From CAZSSM01 sp964609385 (lineage in GTDB: Bacteria; Planctomycetota; Planctomycetia; Isosphaerales; Isosphaeraceae), in NCBI GenBank assembly GCA_964609385.1, contig CAZSSM010000029.1, forward strand, positions 1 to 64,000: a stretch of 64,000 nt of DNA, in the 5' to 3' direction. Shown in pieces: positions 1-8,170 of the stretch (the stretch's first letter is position 1; each line of letters opens with the position of its first letter). Both the position numbers and the translations under genes were made by a program. The notes beneath the pieces were generated by a model, which saw nothing but the letters and a program-made list of their open reading frames with translations, did no database searches and was not told the DNA's origin.

Positions 1-544
1 CGGTTGACCTCCGAAGATAGATGCCGAGCCTGTCAAGATAACCGAGCCACCCCCCCAACTCACATGGACATCCGCTTCCCTCCCTGAAAAGCGTGACGAG
101 TAGCCATTTTCCTTTTGTGTGCTCCTCGATTTCCCTTGCAAGCCTTTCAAATTCATCTGCTCGACTCCTCTGATCTTGAGGCATCGACTTGATTCTGCTT
201 GTCGCTTTACCAATATTTGTACATAGATGACGACTTGAAGAGTTGTATGCGAGGGTTCTGTCGTGTCCGACGCGGTAGACGTGCTCGCCGTGGACCTCGC
301 GGTTGTAGACCGGCCGCGACCCAGACAACCGCCGCGCCGTGGCGACCCGGGTCGCGCCGCCCAGGGCCTCCACCGCGTCGCCTGCACGCAAATCGCCGGC
401 GGGCAGGAACGCCCCGCGCTCGAGCGACCAGACCGGGTGGTCCTCGGTGCAGACGACCGGCTCCTCGGACCCTGAAGTGCGCCCCTGGGATCGGACCACC
501 TGATGGCCATCGTTATAATAAGGCATCGGTTGCAGTTCAGCCAT
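1..544 (-). pseudogene. Hint-domain protein fragment with low-GC C-terminal tail
   Basis: Reading the minus strand from an ATG at 544 gives about 181 codons with no stop before the left edge, so the 3' end lies outside the window. The translation holds the second half of a Hint (hedgehog/intein) fold: EEPVVCTEDHPVWS, then GAFLPAGDLRAGD, then VYNREVHGEHVYRVG, ending in LAYN where most Hint domains have a terminal HN. The first Hint block with its Cys nucleophile is absent, so this is a 5'-truncated remnant or a gene with a displaced start. The tail after LAYN (bases 1-240, about 80 residues) contains FERLAREIEEHTKGKW and matches no family I recognise. By hand count the tail is about 49% GC and the Hint part (241-480) about 72%. 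In polymorphic toxins Hint domains sit directly before a swappable C-terminal effector; that role is inference here. Confidence 0.6.
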
Positions 545-636
545 CGCCAGGGGACAATTCCCATTCCCTGAGGACCCAATCCGAACGTGATCGTTAATGG
601 ACCACGACCTCCCTGCTGAGGATGGCAGTGCAACCC

Positions 637-2793
637 CTACCTCGTCATACGCCGCTGTTGTCCAAGCCAATCGAACAGGTCGGCCCGCCTGTATGTTAGA
701 TCCCAGCAGTTGTGGCCAATGCCCGGGTATTCGGTATAAATCGGCCGGCCTCCGGCCTGACGGAGGGCACGGACCATCTCCCGTGAGAGATCTGGTGGCG
801 TCATCTGGTCGGCGCCACCTTGGAAGCTCCAGCACGGGACGTAAGCGAAGTGGGTGACGGTCTCCGGGTCTCCGCCCCCACAGAGAGGGACGATCGCCGA
901 CCAGCGATCCGGATAGGCCGCGGCGAGACTCCACGTCCCCTCGCCGCCCATGGAGACGCCGGTCAGGGCGATTCGGTCGGCATCGACCGAGTAATGCCGC
1001 ACAACGTCGTCGAGCACGGCGATCGCCAAGTCGCCATTCCCAGTCCCCGGTTGCCAGTCGCCGGATGGTGACTGAGGGAATGCGACGATAAATGGAAACA
1101 GCTCGTCACGCCGAAGGATCGCTTCGGCGAGTGCTCCGATGTGGCTCCGGCCGTCCGTTCCCTGGGCACCGGAACCGTGGAGGAATAGGATCGCCGGATA
1201 CGATCGGGACGCATCATATCCATCTGGGATGAAGACGACATATTTCGAATCGCGCCCATCGGGCAGGTGCAGCGCCTTCTCGATGAATCCCGTCGCGCCC
1301 GGAGTGTCGGCGATGACCCTGACTGGATCACTCTCTGTGACACGCCCATCGCCCGCCGAGTCTTCGCCGGATGCTGTGGCACCAGAAGGCGATTCATCTT
1401 GTCTACCAGGGTCCCCGATCAATCTCCCGATCGCTTGTTCGAGTTCGATCTGGGGTGGCATCCCCAGCCAGGTGCCCGCGATGACGCCCTCGGCATCGAT
1501 CAGATAAAGGGTCGGGTAGCCCGCGATGTGCCAGTCATCCGCGATGGAGGTCCCATCGTCCCTCCTGACCCGGAACGATCGCCACGGCACGCCGTGCTCC
1601 GCGACAGCCTCCCTGGCGATAGCGGGGTCCTCGTCCGCGTTGACGCCGACGATCGCGAACTGCTCGGGCCCGAAGTGTTCGAGCAGCTCCTTCTCGTGCG
1701 GGATCGCCTTCATGCAGGGGTAGCACCACGTCGCCCAGAAGGTAATCAGGACGACCTTGCCGCGATAGTCCGCCAGCGCAATGGGCCGGCCGTCGAGGTC
1801 GACGCCGACGGTCTCGGGAACCGGCACCCCCAGGCCGTGTGTCCGGATGGTGTCTAAGATCCGCTCGGCCGTACTCCGGTGCATCTGCTCGATGCTCTGT
1901 GCGGGATAGGTGGTCTTCCCGTCGAACTCGGCCAGGAACTCCTCGAAGAGTCGTCGCGCCTCCGGCTGACGCTCGATGCCACCGGCCCGGACGACCGAGG
2001 CGAGGGCCAACTTCGCCGAACTGCGGACGAACCGGTCTTCGTTCACCTTGAGGATGGAGCGTAGGTGCGGCTCGAACGGACACCCCCAGCCGGGGGCATT
2101 CCCCAGAGGGAGGCCGCCCACCTGCTCGCAGAAGTTGAAGATGTCCGGGCTCGCCGCATAATGCTCCCTGATCAGATCGGCGATCGCTTCGAATTCCGCC
2201 GGAGCGGACTCGGCGTCCTCATCGGGGGCGACGAGATTGCCCGCCTGGCATGTAAGCAGCGCCGCGTCGGGGTGGCCGGGCTGCTCCTCAACGCGACCGA
2301 TCAGGCGGGCCACAAACGGACGCCAACGCTCAATGTCCGTGTTCGAGGCCCGGACCTCATCTAGGGCTCTGGCCCAAACACCGATGTCGGCGTCCGAGGC
2401 AAGATGCAGAAGCCTGTCATAAGTGGATTGTCCCTCGACGGACTCCGGCCAGCGATCTGCGACGAAGAGCAGGCCGGCCGCCTCCGCAGACGTGCCCGGG
2501 TTCTCCTCGGCGATCCGCAGACAACGCTCGCGAGCCTCCCTCTGCCAAGTGGCGAGCCGTTCTTCGGCGGTGTCGAGTTCGAGATCCGATGCCGCCGACC
2601 GACGCAAATCGTGGAGCGACCACTGACGTTGTGCATACTCATGGCGAATCTGTTGGAGTTCCCAGTCCGCCCTCGTGCCCTTGTAGAGGAACGTGAAGAA
2701 GATCGGTTCCTGGAGGAGGTACCCCCCAACGATCAGGAGGCCGATCGCGATCAGGATCACGCGGAACCAGCGACGTTTCGACCGCTCGGGCAT
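637..2793 (-). CDS. Membrane-anchored TlpA-like thioredoxin fused to an esterase domain
   Basis: A 718-residue protein. Residues about 9-26 form a single hydrophobic N-terminal anchor, so the rest probably lies outside the cytoplasm. Residues about 50-320 are a helical region that may be repeat-like. Residues about 330-465 are a TlpA/ResA-type thioredoxin domain with the redox motif ATWCYPCMK near residue 357 and the later cis-proline context AGYPTLYLID. After an acidic linker, residues about 505-715 are an alpha/beta hydrolase of the esterase/PHB-depolymerase kind: LFLHGSGAQG oxyanion region, nucleophile GVSMGGEG near 612, Asp in GGADQMTPP and His in GIGHNCWD. The ATG at 2793 has a strong GGAGGAG site about 6 nt upstream. 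The fusion suggests one exported polypeptide with disulfide-reducing and ester-cleaving parts; the substrates are unknown. Confidence 0.8.
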   Translation of the reverse strand: MPERSKRRWFRVILIAIGLLIVGGYLLQEPIFFTFLYKGTRADWELQQIRHEYAQRQWSLHDLRRSAASDLELDTAEERLATWQREARERCLRIAEENPGTSAEAAGLLFVADRWPESVEGQSTYDRLLHLASDADIGVWARALDEVRASNTDIERWRPFVARLIGRVEEQPGHPDAALLTCQAGNLVAPDEDAESAPAEFEAIADLIREHYAASPDIFNFCEQVGGLPLGNAPGWGCPFEPHLRSILKVNEDRFVRSSAKLALASVVRAGGIERQPEARRLFEEFLAEFDGKTTYPAQSIEQMHRSTAERILDTIRTHGLGVPVPETVGVDLDGRPIALADYRGKVVLITFWATWCYPCMKAIPHEKELLEHFGPEQFAIVGVNADEDPAIAREAVAEHGVPWRSFRVRRDDGTSIADDWHIAGYPTLYLIDAEGVIAGTWLGMPPQIELEQAIGRLIGDPGRQDESPSGATASGEDSAGDGRVTESDPVRVIADTPGATGFIEKALHLPDGRDSKYVVFIPDGYDASRSYPAILFLHGSGAQGTDGRSHIGALAEAILRRDELFPFIVAFPQSPSGDWQPGTGNGDLAIAVLDDVVRHYSVDADRIALTGVSMGGEGTWSLAAAYPDRWSAIVPLCGGGDPETVTHFAYVPCWSFQGGADQMTPPDLSREMVRALRQAGGRPIYTEYPGIGHNCWDLTYRRADLFDWLGQQRRMTR

Positions 2794-2811
2794 CGGGCTC
2801 CTCCCATTTTG

Positions 2812-3435
2812 CTAAAGTCTCATAAGGCCTATTCGTTGCCGGGCTCGGAATCTTCGGCGGGACGGCGAACCCAATCGCGCCGGCGTCAGGTAGCCGAGCG
2901 CCGAGTGGATCCGCTTCCGGTTGTACACGTCGTCGAGGAAACGACCTAGCTGGCCGTACGCATCGGCGAAGTCTCGATAATCGGTCAGATCCACTTCCTC
3001 CTCCTTGATCGTTCGCATCAGCCGTTCGGCGAAGCCGTTCTCCTCCGGCTTGCCGACGGCCGCCATGCTGATCGCCACGCCGCGGCCGGCCAGCAGGTCG
3101 GTGTAGGACGTGGCGGCGTATTGCACCCCCTGGTTTGAATGGTGGACCTCGGGCCAGCGGCCCGTCCGCATCGCCCGTCGCAGGGCCGCCAGGGTGAGCC
3201 CCTAGTCGAGGCCGCGGCCCAGCACCCAGCCCCGGACCCGGTGGGTGAACACGTCCATGACGACCGCCAGGTAGACGAACTCCTCGCGGAGCCGGACATA
3301 CGTGATATCAGCGATCCAGACGTGATCGGGGCGGGTCACCTCCAGGCCCACGACTAGATTCGGGTAGCGAGGGAAGTCGTGGCGGCTGTCGGTCGTCCGC
3401 CGCCGGCGTACCGGGGCCTTGCCCTCGACCGCGCT
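2812..3435 (-). mobile_element. Truncated IS3-family transposase (orfB), inactivated
   Basis: The frame encodes the DDE integrase core of an IS3-family OrfB: SRHDFPRYPNL, VWIADITYVRL with the first Asp, YLAVVMDVFTHRVRGW, then HHSNQGVQYAA, ENGFAERLMRTIKEEEV with the Glu, and the C-terminal RKRIHSALGYLTPA. Three things show it is dead. The OrfA/HTH and N-terminal OrfB regions are missing. An in-frame TAG at 3202-3204 splits the core after GRGLD. The second catalytic Asp of the usual HSDQG motif is Asn (codon AAC). The left junction at about 3435 is where homology to the neighbouring LRR family stops and transposase-like sequence begins; the exact base is not resolved. No terminal inverted repeats were identified by eye. 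Confidence 0.85.
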
Positions 3436-3588
3436 CTTCAGCAGCGCGCTGGCGAAGAGTTCGCCGAGTTCAAAGAGCTGATACGAAGCCAATAGCAGCG
3501 TCTCGGACGTCCCACGATTCGCCTGCGACCGGTGATCCTCGACGATTCGCGCCAGCCAATGTCGATACTCCGGGTCCGCGCGACTCAT
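3436..3588 (-). pseudogene. 5' remnant of an LRR-family gene interrupted by the IS3 fragment
   Basis: The ATG at 3588, preceded by GAGAGGG, opens a frame of about 51 codons (MSRADPEYRHWLARIVEDH ... FASALLK) and then runs straight into transposase sequence. Aligned without gaps to the N-terminus of the gene at 3799-5292, 29 of 51 residues are identical by hand count, including WL-RIV-D, LL-AS-QLFE and GELFAS. This is therefore the decapitated 5' end of a tandem paralogue whose leucine-rich-repeat body has been lost. The resulting chimeric frame (3202-3588) is open but is unlikely to make a functional product. A TTG at 3618 would add ten residues. Confidence 0.75.
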
Positions 3589-3798
3589 ACGTCGAACGCC
3601 CTCTCTTCGAAAGGGCAAGAAGGCAGGGAGTGATGATGGGCCATTGGTCCGATCGCGCTGGATACACAGGAAGTTCCCTGTTCAGCCGCGAGGCCGGACG
3701 CAAGCCGATGGATTGCAAAGAACTAGGAGTTATAGCATGGAAGGACGAATTCAACGTCAATCCCGCAGGGAAAGTCGTCGACGATTGGGGATTCCGCC

Positions 3799-5292
3799 TT
3801 ACCAAAACACTACCGAATTGCTGACCCGGATCTGGGATCCGGGCTCTTGGAGCGACTGGGCGGTTTTTGGAATGACCGAGCCGCTGAGAAACAGTCCCTC
3901 GAGCTTCGTGGACTGTTCCCATTCGGCGATGGCAGAGCGAAGGTTTTCCAGTTCGATGTCCTCTAAACAATCGAATCTGATCGCAAGGTCTCGGGGTTGT
4001 CTTCCCATCGGTGACCGGGCCAATATCAGGATTCCCTCAAGCCCGAGTGGGTTGCCAGACAGATTGAGGGTGTCCAGTTGATTGAGATGAAGTGATTCGG
4101 AGAGGGCCTTGGCTCCTTCGGAACTGATCCCGTTATACGACAGGTCGAGGCACCGAAGACCATCGAGGTTCTTAGAGCGGGCGATAATCCTCGCCGCTTG
4201 ATCACCGATCCCGGGTCGACCGTCGAAGTTCCATCCGAGATTCAAGTTCTCCAGCCCCGTGGCGATCGGGGAATGAATTAGGTCCTCAATCGCGTCGAGA
4301 TCGAGTCCGAGTCCGTTGAAGCCGAGGTGGGTCAGGTTGCTCAAGATTGCGGAGTTGGCGATCGCTCGGAGCCCGATCGAGCCGATCCCAAAATCCATGA
4401 GGTGGAGGGTCGACAGATCGGCCAAAATTGACGATCGGGCTAGCATCTCGACGCCATGGTTTCCAAGCTTGCAGGAACTCAAACGCAGTTGGGTGAGCCT
4501 CGAGAGGGCCTCAGCACTGCTGATCGCCTGCGCTCCCTCATCACCTAGTGATGTTATAACCGAATTGAGGGCGGACAGGTTCCTCAGGATGGGGGCTTCA
4601 ATCAAGGGTTCGATTACAGACTCGGAATCGAGCGACGATGACTGGAAGTCTCTTAGATAAAGAGTCGTGAGGTTGCCCAGCCTCCGGGACCGGGACAACG
4701 ACTCGATCGCCGCTTCGGCTTGACATGGCCCCAGCGTTCTCTGCAGGGGAGACCTCCTCTCGACGGCGAAAGCACGGAGTGCGTTCCAGGTCTCGGCCTC
4801 CGCGAAGTAGGTGAAGTCGTCGGACGACCAGCCGGATCCGATCGCGAGCGATTCGAGATGTCGGGCCCAGGGAACATCGGTCAGATCTCGGAGGGTCGGC
4901 TCCTCCCCAAGTCCTGTTCGCCACGAATTGGACTCGCCCCATTTCCGGAAGGTTACCGCCTAGGGTACTTTGGGATCCTGGAGTAAAGGAACGATCCGCG
5001 ACGAGGGTTTGAGCAGCTCCTCGGGAGATAAATACAGCTCGACCAACGGATCGATCGATTTCGAATGAAACCACGGATCATACAGTCCTTCGTACGGCAC
5101 GACGACGCAAGTCTTGGCGATGCGTCTCTTGGCCAGCGCCTTGATGAGGTTACTCGCGAAGAGTTCACCCATTTCAAAGAGCTGATCGGATGCGATGAGC
5201 AACGGCTCGACCGAAGCGGGGTCTCTGCGGGGCTGATAGTCGTCGACGATTCGGTGAAGCCATCGTCGAAATTCCGAATCAGAGCGGCTCAT
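3799..5292 (-). pseudogene. Leucine-rich-repeat (RNI-like) protein gene with one in-frame amber codon
   Basis: Two open stretches lie in the same frame, separated only by a TAG at 4960-4962: ATG 5292 to that stop, and the region from there down to 3799. Reading through gives about 497 codons. The N-terminal 50 residues define a small family (MSRSDSEFRRWLHRIVDDY ... GELFASNLIK). After a middle region without recognisable motifs, the C-terminal 300 residues are ribonuclease-inhibitor-like LRRs, for example LDLSYNGISSEGAKAL and LNLSGNPLGLEGILIL. Such LRRs usually bind proteins. No second mutation was seen, so the lesion is recent, or a sequencing error, or suppressed. The region is visibly lower in GC than its neighbours. 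A TTG at 5304 is an alternative start, and translation might restart at an ATG at 4698. Confidence 0.75.
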
Positions 5293-5569
5293 GGGAGAAT
5301 TCAATCCAGTAAGTCAAGGTATCGAATCATGGCCTGGGGAAAGAAACTGAATTTGTGGCTTTTGGAGGATCTCGAGACGATCATTTCGAACACTTTGAGA
5401 CCAATCTGATGATAGAGCCGTTGGACTCACGAGGGGGAGTTGTTCGCGGTCGATCGCCCGAATTGATCGGCGATCGGTCAGTTCATTGCGGCCGAAGACC
5501 GGTCCCCGACTGGATTGAATCGTGGGGCCGATCAAAGTAAAAATTCCTGGGAGGTCAATACGATACACG

Positions 5570-6811
5570 CTAAGTTGTGTATTCGGAGTTAATTCTCACG
5601 TATTCGGTGGTGAGATCGCAGGTCCAGAATCGGCAGTGTCTCGGGCTTGGGTGGTCGGGCTCGAGATCGAGGTCGATCCGAACGAGGCGTTGGGCAGCCA
5701 AGGAGCGGCTGAGCGTCTCGGGATCGAAGTGGGAAGGAACGCCCCGTTGGAAGATCGGGACATCGTTGAGGGTGAGTCGGGCGCGTTCGGGATCGAAGGC
5801 ATCGTCGGCATATCCGGCCGCCGAGATGATCCGACCCCAATTGGGATCGTTGCCCGCGATGGCGGTTTTGACGAGCGGGCTCTCGGCGATCGCCCGCGCG
5901 ATTCGCTCGGCCTGCGCCTCATTACGGGCGTTGCGGACGCCGATCTCGATCAGGTGAGAAGCGCCTTCCCCGTCGTCGGGGATCATTCGGGCCAGGTCGA
6001 TGCAGACCTCTTCCAGAGCTTGCGCGAACCGCTCGCGGTCTTCTGGAACCTCGAGGGTCGCCGATGCACCGTTGGCGAGCAGGATCACCGCGTCATTGGT
6101 GCTCCGGTGCCCCTCGACCGAAATCCGGTGGAACGAGCGATCGACGGCGCGACGGAGCGCGGGGTTGAGGAGTTCGAGAGGCATGTCGGCGTCGGTCAAC
6201 AGGAAGCCGAGCATCGTGGCCATCTGGGGTGCGATCATGGCGGCCCCCTTAGCGATCCCCAGGATCCGGACGGTCCGGCCGTCGCCGAGGGTCAGGGACC
6301 GACACTTCACCTTGATCCGAGTATCGGTGGTCATGATGGCGTCGGCCGCCCCGAGGAACCCGAACGGCTTAGAGGTCAGGGTTGGATAGGCCTCCATGAT
6401 CCCCGAGAGCAGGCGATCGATCGGCAACGGGACACCAATAATTCCCGTTGAAGCGACAAGCACTTGGCCACTCTCGCATCCGAGCAAATCGGCATAGGTT
6501 TTGGCAGTCGCTTCGGAGTCTTCGAGTCCTTTGGGACCTGTGGCAGCGTTGGCGTTGCCGGCGTTGATCACGAGGCCGCGGACCGACTCGGAGGGCAGGC
6601 GTCGACGCGAGGCGATCACGGGCGCAGCGGCCAGCCGGTTGGTGGTGAAGAGCCCGACGGCCCGGCAGGGCCGCTCGCTCCGGATGAGGGCGAGGTCGGA
6701 CAAACCGGACGGCTTGATGCCGGTCTTGAAGCTGGTGGCTTGGAATCCGAGCGGGATCTCGTCGGCGCTGGGGTCGTCGGAGGCGACCGTGATCGGGGCC
6801 GGGTTCGGCAT
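5570..6811 (-). CDS. argJ: Bifunctional ornithine/glutamate N-acetyltransferase
   Basis: 413 residues. ArgJ transfers the acetyl group from N-acetylornithine to glutamate, and in bifunctional forms also uses acetyl-CoA, for arginine synthesis in the cytoplasm. Family motifs are ASTGIIGVPLP, the autocleavage and nucleophile segment KGAAMIAPQMATML with the Thr near residue 198, HRSTNDAVILLANG and GNDPNWGRIISAAGYA. The ATG at 6811 was chosen over an upstream start at 6919 because AAGGAG lies about 11 nt before it and the protein then opens in the usual way (IPLGFQATSFKTGIKPSG). No other arg genes are nearby. Length is normal for the family. Confidence 0.95.
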   Translation of the reverse strand: MPNPAPITVASDDPSADEIPLGFQATSFKTGIKPSGLSDLALIRSERPCRAVGLFTTNRLAAAPVIASRRRLPSESVRGLVINAGNANAATGPKGLEDSEATAKTYADLLGCESGQVLVASTGIIGVPLPIDRLLSGIMEAYPTLTSKPFGFLGAADAIMTTDTRIKVKCRSLTLGDGRTVRILGIAKGAAMIAPQMATMLGFLLTDADMPLELLNPALRRAVDRSFHRISVEGHRSTNDAVILLANGASATLEVPEDRERFAQALEEVCIDLARMIPDDGEGASHLIEIGVRNARNEAQAERIARAIAESPLVKTAIAGNDPNWGRIISAAGYADDAFDPERARLTLNDVPIFQRGVPSHFDPETLSRSLAAQRLVRIDLDLEPDHPSPRHCRFWTCDLTTEYVRINSEYTT

Positions 6812-6992
6812 CGCCTGGGGTGCTCCTTGGAGGTTGGGTTTGCGAGCGTGAGGAGGGCCAATGCGCCGACGGCCGGGCCTCAACATCGGGCCGGCTCGGT
6901 CAGCACGCCGGTGGGACACATGGAGCCGCCTCGAAGTTCGACGATTCGTCCTCGACGATCGCCCTTTTCACACAGCGATGAGGTTCGGTTTC

Positions 6993-7763
6993 TTACTGGG
7001 CGGTGAAGCCGCCATCGATGAACAGGCAAGTGCCGGTGACAAATCGGGAGGCGTCACTGGCCAGGAAGACGGTAGCTGGCCCGATCTCGGCGGGCTCACC
7101 CCAGCGCCCCAAGGGGATCTTTGAGACGATGGCCGCGCTCCGGTCGGGGTCACTAAGCAGCGGTTGGTTGATCTCGGTTGCGAAAGGACCCGGGCAAAGC
7201 GCGTTGACGTTGACGTTCCAAGGAGCCCACTCCAACGCCAGCGTCCGGGTCATTAGGCTGAGCCCCCCCTTGCTGGAGCAGTACGGCGTTCGATCGGCCA
7301 GACCGACTTCGCCGAGCATGCTGGAGACATTGATGACTCGTCCGGACTGCTTTTGCTGGAAGATCGGGGCTAACGCTCGACAGCAAAGCCAAGGACCTTT
7401 CAAGTTGATATCGATGACTTGATTCCAGTCGTCGATCGAAAGGTCGGCGATGGGCGCACGGATATTGATCCCTGCATTGTTGATGAGAATGTCGACAGTA
7501 TTGAAGTGTTTGAGCGTCTGGTCGACGAGGGTGTCGACCTGTTCTGGTTGTACGACATCTGCGGCCAGGCCGAGGGTGCGCGTCCCGGTGCCCTCTGCGA
7601 TCTCGAGGGCGGCTCGCTCGGCGTGCTCGGCTTGTCGAGAGGTCAAGGCGACCGCCGCGCCGGCTTCGGCCAACGCTTGGGCCATCACCCGACCCAAGCC
7701 TCGTGCACCGCCGGTGATCAATGCAACTTTGCCCTCGAGCCGGAACATATCCAGGACTGTCAT
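6993..7763 (-). CDS. SDR-family NAD(P)-dependent oxidoreductase
   Basis: 256 residues, a classical short-chain dehydrogenase. The Rossmann motif is TGGARGLG near the N-terminus, then NNAG at LINNAGINIRAP, the catalytic Ser in NVSSMLGEVG, and Tyr/Lys in TPYCSSKGG. The tail FLASDASRFVTGTCLFIDGG is typical of the group that includes gluconate 5-dehydrogenase, glucose 1-dehydrogenase and 3-oxoacyl reductases; substrate cannot be told from sequence alone. The ATG at 7763 has GGGGAGG about 8 nt upstream and is preferred to a start six codons earlier. It is followed by argJ 181 nt downstream on the same strand, which need not mean co-transcription. Confidence 0.9.
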   Translation of the reverse strand: MTVLDMFRLEGKVALITGGARGLGRVMAQALAEAGAAVALTSRQAEHAERAALEIAEGTGTRTLGLAADVVQPEQVDTLVDQTLKHFNTVDILINNAGINIRAPIADLSIDDWNQVIDINLKGPWLCCRALAPIFQQKQSGRVINVSSMLGEVGLADRTPYCSSKGGLSLMTRTLALEWAPWNVNVNALCPGPFATEINQPLLSDPDRSAAIVSKIPLGRWGEPAEIGPATVFLASDASRFVTGTCLFIDGGFTAQ

Positions 7764-8170
7764 GTCGGAGCCTCCCCTCAACCTGTCGCAAGGGGCGGCA
7801 TCGCGACCGAACCGAATCAGCCGAACCCTCCCCTCGAATCCAGGCTATCGGCCGGGCCGATCGGGGTCCAAGGTTCGGTCGGCCAAACCTGGTGGTTCCG
7901 GCAGGTGGTTCGTTCTGCGGTCAGCTTCCGGTTTGCGGTGTTCTGCTTGACCAGAGGGAAATCGTAGACTCGATAGTTTGCATTGTATGCTTGGCCTGGA
8001 ATGGATTGGAAGTCTTGGAAAAATACGAGGCTTAGTCAAGAGGGTAAACGGGCTCGCCGATACCCGTTGTAGAGATCACATCGTGACCATCGCGTAGCCA
8101 GCAGGATGCTCGGCTGGATCAGCAGTCGCCAAGGTATGGCCAGGGCATTCCCAGGGAGCATCCGAGTCCC
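7764..8170. other. Divergent intergenic region
   Basis: This 407-bp stretch lies between the minus-strand SDR gene and the plus-strand YTV-repeat gene, so it should hold both promoters. I see no coding frame with family features. A small inverted repeat, AACGGG at 8046-8051 and CCCGTT at 8062-8067, lies about 100 nt before the YTV start. No confident -35/-10 pair could be assigned. Confidence 0.4.

Noticed and set aside
199..597. Plus-strand frames over the first 600 bases
   Set aside because: They are Arg/Pro-rich and antisense to the Hint-domain frame on the minus strand, whose motifs are far more convincing.
5522..6451. 309-codon plus-strand frame over argJ
   Set aside because: It is antisense to a conserved enzyme and its translation is Gly/Glu/Arg-rich without motifs, as expected of high-GC shadow frames.
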